This document shows positions 55,850 to 64,000 of a stretch of DNA of 64,000 nucleotides, piece by piece. The DNA comes from Metaphire vulgaris. Taxonomy: Eukaryota > Annelida > Clitellata > Crassiclitellata > Megascolecidae. The stretch spans positions 16,075,367 through 16,139,366 of the forward strand of contig CM030842.1 of NCBI GenBank assembly GCA_018105865.1, in the 5' to 3' direction. The number at the start of each line of letters is the position of its first letter. Within the stretch, counting starts at the first letter, position 1. A model generated the notes under the pieces. That model was not told the origin of the DNA. It made no database searches and saw only the letters and a program-made list of their open reading frames with translations. The position numbers and the translations under genes were made by a program.

Positions 55850-56161
55850 GTCTCAATGGCCGGAAATTAGACTTAATTGACTTCCGGTCGTCGAGAAGGA
55901 ATACGAATGAACTTCCGCTTCCGGTTTCAACGAATCAGCAATTTTCTGCTCTTTGGACAGGGGGAGGCATCGAGGGTCCCTCGTAAATTCTGGGGCGACT
56001 CCCTGAAAATCTAATTACCGAAAATTTACGGCAAATCGTCAAGACGACGACGGCTAATTAGGGATATAAATAACTCTTCACTGGTCAGATCTGTCGTCAT
56101 CCGCCCATAATAATTGTATTATTGACGTAAGCGATGCTGTGACGTGAGAAACCTCTCACTC

Positions 56162-56231
<70 letters not shown>

Positions 56232-56720
56232 CTCTGTCTCTCTTCCTCTGTCTCTCTTCCTCTTCCTATTTCTTTGTCTCCATCTCTTATCTGTCTCTCT
56301 CCCTCTGTATGTCTATTTCTCTATCTCTATCTTTCTATCTCTCCATCTATCTATTCATCCATCCATCTATCCTTCCATCTATCTATAAATCTATCTGTAT
56401 ATCTGTATCCATCTGTCTGTCTGTCTGTCTGTCTGTCTGACTGTGTCTGCCTGTCTGTCTGGTGACTCTGGTCTATATTTTTCTATGTCTGTTCCTGTCT
56501 CTCGAAAGTTAGAGTTTCTAATATTTTTACGGTCTGTCGACGAATATTTTGCTTTTTATGGAATGCCAAATAAATCGCAAATGGAGACCAGCGGCTTCTT
56601 GGTCGTCTCGTTCTCGAGTCTTGCCTTCATTTCCGGTTCCCGTCGGTCACGTGAGTGCAGCCTCTTCTTCCGGTCGTCTTTTGATTGGCAGCAACTGTCA
56701 TGGAGAGCGAAACGAACCGG
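55850..56720. promoter_or_regulatory. CpG-rich patch with repeated CCGGAAG sites
   Basis: CTTCCGG-type sites near 55881, 55920, 56632 and 56671, TCACGTGA at 56647 and ATTGG at 56684. A (CT)n run lies between, at 56160-56230. A long GC-rich frame follows, but no gene model is convincing. Confidence 0.25.
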
Positions 56721-56922
56721 GGGCGACCGACTACCTCGCCGCTGCCGCCGCCGTCCCCGGTTCGACGCCGGCCGCCGACATATACGAGTTTCCGCCGATT
56801 AATAATATCCAAGCATTAATTCGGAGCGGCGTCCAGCTAGCCTACGGCGACGGCGACGGCGGCACACAGGCCGCTGGTTCCCTTGAAGCCACGGCGCAGC
56901 AGAGCACAAGGGAACCAGTCAT

Positions 56923-56961
<39 letters not shown>

Positions 56962-57126
56962 AAAGACGCGGCCGTTGATGGATCGGAGCAGACGAGATTC
57001 TACGACGAACAGAATCAGACGAAGTAGTGATGATGATGATGATGATGATCATGCGTTGCCCTTAGCAACCACCTAGCGACGATCTCGGTAAGCTGTGAAA
57101 CTATATACGCAAAAATGCAAATTTCG

Positions 57127-57127
57127 C

Positions 57128-57206
<79 letters not shown>
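57127..57206. repeat. (CTAT)n microsatellite
   Basis: About 20 tetranucleotide units. Confidence 0.97.
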
Positions 57207-57207
<1 letters not shown>

Positions 57208-57950
57208 GCAAATGGCCCATCGACAGAGCTTTTGAGATATATTCTGTAAGTTGTAACTAACACTAACAGACATTCGTAGACTTTATATTTGTTACCTGAA
57301 ACGACTGCCCCCGCTTGCCTTTTAAAGACGATCAAAAACTTTGGCAAATTTAACGATTTATTGGCGGCTTTAAATTATATCCGAAGCAGAAAATGTCGTC
57401 TAATCGATCGCTAGATCAAGAATAATTTTCTTCGTATCTTGATTCTTGACCAGGTTGGCTGTTGGCATGTATACAGTGCCCTCCACTCTTTTGACCAGGT
57501 TAGCATGTACACATTTTTGACTGCACTTGTGTTGTGCTATACTGTACTCGTCATTGACTTTGTCTCAAGACAAGAATTTTATGTTTCACGTCAAGTTTTC
57601 TTCTTCGTAGTCCGGGGCCGTAAAAAGTCGTCAACGGGGACATGTTAAACTACAGAGAATGGTATTGGCAGACGTGTGAATGGCTAGCACTTTTGACAGG
57701 CAAGTGAAGAGGACCTAGTAATCAGGTTTTTTCAAAAATTAGGGCACTATCTCTTGTATATCAAAAGTGCTTGGCATTCAGAATTTTGACTGTGGTATTT
57801 CTGTATTGCGTAAATTGGACATTTTTTAAAACGATTCAAAGGCGAATGCGTCGAATTAACAACGGGGTCACATTGCAAGTTGGGAGATGTAATCAAAGAT
57901 GAAAGACAAAAATGATGGCCATTCTAGAATTCTATCTATACTGTTCATCT
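57207..57950. other. Intergenic DNA, no gene seen
   Basis: A 69-codon frame at 57439 has no supporting splice or family signal. Confidence 0.4.
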
Positions 57951-57954
57951 GAAT

Positions 57955-57993
57955 GATGATGATAATGATGACGACGACGACGACGACGACGAC

Positions 57994-58032
<39 letters not shown>
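57955..58032. repeat. (GAC)n(GAT)n microsatellite
   Basis: Trinucleotide run; (ATA)n follows at 58200-58256. Confidence 0.95.
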
Positions 58033-58034
<2 letters not shown>

Positions 58035-58198
58035 CTCTGCCCTAATGCAGGCACGATTAGTTTTTGCCGCGACCCGAGTATAAGATGAGTGAGGAGGTTA
58101 TGGTTTCCCTTTGATTACCTAACCCATCTTTTTGACCTGGTTTATCCACCATAGATTGTCACTTGGTTGTCCAGCCGGATACCCTCGATTTGACATAG

Positions 58199-58257
<59 letters not shown>

Positions 58258-58651
58258 TTCATGTTTATCTGCGTACTAGCGTTACCTCTGTTACCCTGTA
58301 ACCCTAACGCGTTACTGTGGCCGATTGAGTCTTCTTAAATCGAAGCTGCCTTTTTGCTCAAGCGTTACCCCTCCCTCTTCTTCTCCCTCTCCCCTCCCCA
58401 TACCTCTTTCCCACTCTCCTCTTCCTGTACCTCTTCTTCCTCTCTTCTTCACGCCTTTCGTAGTTTCAATAAGGCCTGCTTCTTGTTATAGTGACATAAC
58501 TTTGGTGTGAATACGACTGATTGAAAAAAATGACTATTAACTAATCACTGATGCATAGGGCCTAGCTAAAAACACTTAGTAATTGGAAAACATTGATTAT
58601 TACCTGTACCTATATAAGCGCTGTAACGTTCTATATTGTATCTGTTTTACT

Positions 58652-59085
58652 TCTTCTTCTTCTCCTTCTTCTTCCTCCTCCTCCTCCTCCTCCTCCTCCT
58701 CCTCCTCTTCTTCTTCGAAGTACAAAAATTGACTTTATTTTCCGATAGCAATGCTCAAATCATGTCCCTAAGAACTGTCATTCCTGCAAAGGATTAGTCA
58801 ATACTCTTGACTGCATACAGGGCTTTCGTCACCCACCGCACCCTACCTCTCCCTCCCCTCTCCCTCTCCCCACTCTACCCGCACCCCACCCCCCCCTGCG
58901 CCTCTAATTCCCTGCATCTGCTTCGTCAAGGATTATGTCAATCAGGGAAAATGCCAGTGCCACGAAATGCACGTATCGACCCAATTACAAGGACCCTCCT
59001 CCTCCTCCTCCTCCCTCTCTTCCTCCGCCACCTACTCCTCCTCCTCCTTCTCCTCCTCCACCTTCTCCTCTTCCTCCTCTTCCTT
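58652..59085. repeat. CTT/CCT polypyrimidine tracts
   Basis: Runs at 58652-58716 and 58997-59085. Confidence 0.9.
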
Positions 59086-59290
59086 TCGACGAAAGGTGAA
59101 AACAGTGATGACGGATCTGATGTCGTAATCTGAGCCACGCGTGATGAGTTCAAAGGTCATGTGGAAAATTAACGACACGTGACGACGAGGATGAAGACGG
59201 TAACGCCAGGGAAGGAAATTCAACGCCTGTTTCAAGTTGAAACTCAATAATATCGAATAGTGATAATAATTATGCTGCCATAGAAGACCT

Positions 59291-59308
59291 CCCCCCCCGG
59301 GGGGGGGG
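59291..59308. repeat. C8-G10 homopolymer palindrome
   Basis: Eight C followed by ten G, flanked by gaag-acct and cttc, which extend the pairing. Confidence 0.9.
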
Positions 59309-59698
59309 CTTCAAAATGCCGGGTCGTTACTCGTTAGCCACCACAGTAATAATACTAATTACGCTCGAACGCCCGGAGAAGTTGTATAGGCGAAAATGAA
59401 AATCAAAGAACAAGAAAGAAGACCAAGAAACTGCACAAGACGTGTAGAATTGCATATAAGAACTTGATGCATCAAAACAGGAACGGTTACCTGTATAACA
59501 TGAACAGGAAGGAAGAAGAATTTAACAAAATTAAGTTCTCAACAGAAAACATTAAAGGAAAGCAGTAAGAACGCCTTAAGACAAACGCTGGACACAAAAG
59601 TTCGATGGTAAAAAAGTATTTGAAGTCATTTAAATTAAACTCAGCAAAACGAATCGAACTCTGCGATGCTGGCATAATAAAGTGTGTAGCCTATACAT

Positions 59699-60028
59699 CA
59701 TAGGCGGATTTAGAGTTTAATATTTGGGTAAAGGCTAGCATGGGGGTCTGGGGTGCCATCCAGCACGCGACAGACCTGGTGTTGATGGAAAAATCATTTT
59801 GTTTTGTTTTAGAGTTTAATTAGTTGGGTAGGCTAAGCCAGTGGCGGCTCTAGGGTTTGGCAAGTGGGGGCACGTTGACAGACCTAATCATGATGGCCAA
59901 ACATTTGTTGTTTTGTTTTGGTATAGGGTCCCAACTTAGGCTCTCAATAGGGGCACAGGCCCCCTGGCCCGGTGGAGCCCGCCACTGGGCTAAGCCTACC
60001 CTATAGCCTTTAATAAAATCCGCCTATG
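59699..60028. mobile_element. hAT-type MITE with a nested MITE
   Basis: Ends CATAGGCGGATTTAG and AAATCCGCCTATG, flanked by a perfect 8-bp duplication CTATACAT (59691-59698, 60029-60036). The element at 59839-59987 is inserted in it. Confidence 0.88.
59839..59987. mobile_element. hAT-type MITE, family CAGTGGCGGCTC, copy 3 (nested)
   Basis: Ends CAGTGGCGGCTCTAGG and GGTGGAGCCCGCCACTG with a perfect 8-bp duplication GGCTAAGC. Confidence 0.92.
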
Positions 60029-60229
60029 CTATACATGTAAACTTCTAGATTTCCAAACCACCAAACAATTCCAAAATACATTTAATTCGTACTTAGCAAG
60101 CTACAGTAGTTAGTTATTAATTATATATTAATCTCCTGTTAGAAAGTATAACTTTAATACTACCTATTGCTTCAATTATTTCGATTATTGCTCAAGTTCG
60201 ACCACAGTTATTGATTACACTGGTTTACA

Positions 60230-61262
60230 TCAAATTTATTGTCTAAGTTTTCTTAGCAGATTAAGGACAATTTCAATGTCCTAAATCCAAATATAACATT
60301 GGTTTTGCTCAATCAGGTCAACTTTTTGATATATCGCTACTTTATGATTTTTCATGTATACATGTGTTTTCTATTAACGCCATGCAGATTTCATTATAAT
60401 GAAATGGTCAATACACAGTTTGTTGCCTGCAAAGTAAGACCTGTTCTTGATTAATTTTGGTGCCCTGATTCCAAAAATGTTAGCCGTTTTGCCCCATCAG
60501 CTCTAGTTTTTGAGATACGGCTTAGTCGTCCTTGTATTTTGGTTCTACTAAAGTGCGTTAACTGCAGAATCCTTAATCTATTCAAATTCTATAATTGAAC
60601 CTCAAAAATCTTCAAAGCAACAACTATTACATATTTAGATACAACTATATTAATGAGTGAATTAGTTGTCATTCATTTTGTCACACTAGAAATCAGAAAA
60701 AATGACACTTCAAGCATTTAACATGCAATTGTATTTCTAAATGTGTCCTGGAGGTCTGTTGCTGCTCCTGCGTCCACAATTACCTCAAAACAGTTATCAT
60801 GAATCATGCTTATTTAATTAAATAATATAATTTATGATACTGCACATATTTCAATTGATTTCTTCTGGAAATATAAAACCATTAATGATAATAACAAAGA
60901 CCTTTAGGTGAGAGCAATCAAAAGCTACGTAGAGCAAATATATGTAATCATCATGCACTTCCAATATAGGATATATGGTCATATCTAAAAAATTAGAGCT
61001 AATAGAGGGAATCTGATGTCATATTTGGAATCGGGACCCATAAGTATATTAAGAAACAGGTCTTACTTCTAAGGCAACAAGGCAACACAAATTTTGTTGT
61101 TGCCATGTGATATAGGCAATTATCATGCACTTGCAGTCTACGGTTATATGGCCGAATCTCACAAACTAGAGCTGATAGAAACAATCTGATGCTATATTTG
61201 GAATCAGCACCATAAATATACCCAAAAAGAAGTCTAACTTCTGAGAGAACTGACAAAACAAT
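60230..61262. repeat. Satellite-like repeat, direct and inverted copies
   Basis: Units near 60949 and 61118 (period about 170 bp) share atcatgcactt, tagagct-atag, atttggaatc and cataa-tata. Inverted, diverged copies lie near 60440-60535 and 60230-60360. The 85-codon frame on the minus strand is the repeat translated. Confidence 0.65.
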
Positions 61263-61500
61263 TAGTTGGTTGTCCTCTAATGTTACAAAATGCAGTCGAT
61301 TTAGTTATAAGACTAGATTTTTTAAAAACACTTTAGCAAAAAACCTGACCCGATTCAAAGAAACCAATGTCATTATCAGTTTTAGCAGTAACAATTGTCA
61401 TAAATCAGTTTTAAAAACTTAGACAATTTTCAAAAACATTTTTTGTGAACCTGTGTTATTATTATTATTATTGTTGTTGTTGTTGTTGTTCAGGTCCGGA
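61263..61500. other. AT-rich DNA, no gene seen
   Basis: AT-rich, ending in short (ATT)n and (GTT)n runs at 61457-61490. Nothing else is supported. Confidence 0.4.
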
Positions 61501-61513
61501 AAAACAGGGCCAG

Positions 61514-61917
61514 CAGAGGCGTAGCCAGGAATTTGATGGGGGGGATAATGTGATTTGGGGGTAAAAAGGTAAAGGTAGTCCCATACTCGAACGAGCGTAG
61601 GGTTTCCGGCGCTGATCTCGGTAAAAAGCGAGCAGGTGGCTTACGCCATTAATCTAGAGTAGGTTGCCATTACTTTCTCTAGACCTGCGTTTTACCTTCG
61701 CAGCTTAGCGCTGCTACCAATTTATCGACGCCTAAGCGATGAACGGCTTGGTTGGCCGCCGGCACCACGATTAGATCCCGGGATGGTCACCCATCCAAGT
61801 GATTTGGGGGTATAAATCTTTAAAACCTTTAAAAATCTTAAAAACACATTAAAACTTTAAGGTAGACTGATTTTGGGGTATATATATACCGATATACCTC
61901 CCGTCGTTACGCCCCCG
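61514..61917. mobile_element. hAT-type MITE, family CAGGGGCGTAGC, copy 2, interrupted
   Basis: Begins CAGAGGCGTAGCCAGG and ends GTCGTTACGCCCCCG. Shares the inner block of 40646-40843 but is split by the insertion at 61564-61798. Confidence 0.78.
61564..61798 (-). mobile_element. SINE-like insertion with 5S-like box
   Basis: 235 bp flanked by a perfect 14-bp duplication gtgatttgggggta (61550-61563, 61799-61812). On the minus strand it starts acttggatgggtgacc-tcccggga, like the box C region of 5S rRNA. Duplication length and head fit a retroposed SINE. It carries no frame. Confidence 0.65.
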
Positions 61918-62115
61918 AGGATCAGTTCTAATACCCAGTCCACTCATTCTGCTTTCGTCCTAGATTGCTAACTGCTATATAAACGAAGCGCCATATAAAT
62001 AGTCTATTACATTGCATTGCAGCTAACATCTGGCGTGAAATTTCTCGTTTTGTTGCTTGTTTTTCATTGATTTGCTTCTATCAAGAACTATACAGTACTA
62101 TATAGACAAACAACG

Positions 62116-62118
<3 letters not shown>

Positions 62119-62200
<82 letters not shown>
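62119..62200. repeat. (TA)n microsatellite
   Basis: About 40 TA units. Confidence 0.97.
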
Positions 62201-62201
<1 letters not shown>

Positions 62202-62277
62202 CGCTCGATTTAGTTTGTTATGCATGCAAATGGAACTCTTTGTGTCAGCGATGGACAGAAACCCTCGTTGTGTAGTC

Positions 62278-62765
62278 CTACAGTTCCTCAAGAACCGTAG
62301 CATATATAGTAACTCCGTTCGCGAAGGATCTCGTGAGCTCCTTGTAGCGGTACTTCGTTCTTGTTGGCGTGTCTTTGATCGGCCATTCCTCGTGGAGATG
62401 CTTGTGCCTGTCACACGGTATACCCCCTACACCCCACCCCACCCTACCCACAGCCCCACCCCACCCCCCACTTCGGAGCTCCCTTGGGTATAGATAGATA
62501 GGCTGCCTGCGTCCGACTCCACGGTGCGGTGGTGATGTTCCTGTCTGCTTAAGATTTCATGAAGACTTCATCTTGCAGAGGTAGTCTGAATTTTAAAAGA
62601 AAAACTGCAGACACAAAGTAAGAAACAGCATTTGAAAAGGGACGGGGGGAGAGGAGGAGGAGGGGCCCTCCTAAAATTGTCATCGAGACCCCAAATATTC
62701 GAGTGAGCGTTTTGGAACCTGTCGTCAGGTAGGTAGATAGATAATGATGATGATGATGATGATGA

Positions 62766-62815
<50 letters not shown>

Positions 62816-63011
62816 TGAGAGAGTGAGTGAGTGAGTGAGTGAGTGAGAGACAAATAGACAAAGACAGACAGAGACAGAGAGTGGTAAAGGGGAAGTCCCT
62901 GGGGACCACTGTCCCTTTTACAATCAATTACCGATGAAACGTGTTCGCTTTGCTCATTTGACAGGATAATTGCACTGTCCTGTTCCGCCTTCCTCCTTTC
63001 AATTGCGCTCA

Positions 63012-63060
<49 letters not shown>

Positions 63061-63636
63061 TTCCACTCTTGACATTTCAATTTGTGTCTCTTTTTCACGA
63101 TTAATCTGTTTTTAAAATAATTAATTTAATCTGTGGAGACGTTTGATTATTCCCCATGGATTGACTCTCACTAATCTCTAGCATTGATTTGGATGGATTT
63201 GGAAATGCGCAAATTTGGAACATTGCAACTGGCGCCTACAAAATTCGTCATTATCAATTTCATTTTTCTTTCTTTATCATCATTAGTCCTTGTTCTAGGA
63301 CTGTTTTCTCCCTTGCGCATTGTAAAAAAAACGTCGCGTTTATAGCGTGCTGCGTTATAGCTATATAGCGCTGCACGGTGAAATCAACAAGTTATAATGC
63401 ACTACCTTGCAGACTGTAGGCGCGGTGGTCTAAAACAGTGGCAGTTTTGCTGTAGTGGGGGCGGGTAGTATTATTCGCTGCGGAAACGACATTTTTGTTT
63501 GCCACGAAAGACGATTTCCGCGAATTCTGTAACTTAAAACAGAAATCCGGAAGTTGATCAGAAGTTGAAACAGCTTTGAAAGGAGGACTGGCTGAAGAAA
63601 CTTTATACTTCGCACTTACCTGTCTGACGTCATCAT
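62278..63636 (-). CDS. Doubtful two-exon small gene
   Basis: Exon 1 (63620-63636 if the ATG ATG at 63636 is the start) ends at the consensus donor GACAG/gtaagt in phase 2. Its frame is open upstream as well (DDSFFNAVPEMMTSD). Exon 2 (62278-62407) starts after gtgacag and is open in the matching phase for 42 codons (HEEWPIKDTPTRTKYRYKEL) to TAG. The phases agree and the composition looks coding, but the acceptor lacks a pyrimidine tract. I recognise no family. The exons may belong to different genes or to none. Confidence 0.22.
62744..62880. repeat. (GAT)n(AT)n(GAGT)n array
   Basis: Simple-sequence tracts in series; (CT)n follows at 63019-63057. Confidence 0.93.
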
Positions 63637-63659
63637 CTCCGGCACGGCGTTGAAAAAAG

Positions 63660-64000
63660 AGTCGTCAGGAGGCAGATGGGGTGGGGGGGTGAGGGGGGAA
63701 TCATCCGGGAGAGATTTATCGCAGTATCAGAACATTTTAAAATGCCATCTAACACCGAATAATTAATTATAGGTCTAACAATTGTCTTTTGGCAAAAGAG
63801 CCAATGCATAACGTGGCTAATTGAATTTTAGCGTGACATCTTTTCAGCTCCCACCTTTCTTCTTAGCGTTCTGCGGATATTGGAATAGTCTTACTGCTTC
63901 ACTATTAAAATATTATTATTTTGAAGAACTTCTGTGGAAAGAATAAAACTAATTCGGGATTTATTAAACGTTATTGTGACTAACAACCTGTGTGTTTATT
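63660..64000. other. Window end, no gene seen
   Basis: AT-rich apart from a GT-rich run near 63676. AATAAA at about 63941 (+) has no gene attached in this window. Confidence 0.4.

Noticed and set aside
56549..57076. 175-codon GC-rich frame with a plausible middle (ATDYLAAAAAVPG)
   Set aside because: No start, splice or family evidence; it ends in a CGT repeat. Kept only as a note on the CpG-rich patch.
62088..62414. 108-codon minus-strand frame with Ile/Tyr repeats
   Set aside because: Half of it is the (TA)n array. The better-looking frame in the same place is used in the doubtful gene instead.

Overview
This window is animal nuclear DNA. Its coding sequence is split by GT-AG introns, and the rest is packed with microsatellites, miniature DNA transposons (MITEs) and LINE 3' ends. 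The gene content (one BCR-type RhoGEF/RhoGAP gene and a large Mab-21/cGAS-like gene) and the repeats suggest a marine invertebrate, possibly a deuterostome. The species cannot be settled from the sequence alone.

Layout. 1-7.8 kb: repeats, several MITEs, and a two-exon minus-strand gene (3494-5843) for a 114-residue, probably secreted, six-cysteine protein that I do not recognise; it has a TATA box. 7.8-10.8 kb: an intronless minus-strand gene for a 984-residue Mab-21/cGAS-like nucleotidyltransferase with TPR-like C-terminal repeats. 11.1-14.3 kb: MITEs and the probable 3' flank of the next gene. 14.3-39.2 kb: one minus-strand gene, a BCR orthologue. I assembled it as 24 phase-compatible coding exons: N-terminal coiled coil, DH, PH, C2 and RhoGAP. 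Exon 1 contains one apparent single-base frameshift. 39.5-40.9 kb: a stack of nested hAT-type MITEs directly upstream of the BCR start. 41-64 kb: simple-sequence DNA, a few CpG-rich promoter-like patches, more MITEs, a SINE-like insertion and a doubtful small two-exon gene at the right edge.

Function. The BCR protein should link Rho-family GTPase activation (DH-PH) to inactivation (RhoGAP) at membranes (C2). The Mab-21-like protein belongs to the family that includes cGAS-like receptors of innate immunity. Nothing shows that the three genes act together.

The clearest unusual structures are (1) two MITE copies with crossed 8-bp target duplications at 39833-40573, (2) the nested MITE stack around them, (3) a foldback element with a telomere-like core inside a BCR intron, and (4) the unrecognised six-cysteine gene. 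No tRNA, rRNA or CRISPR array was seen.
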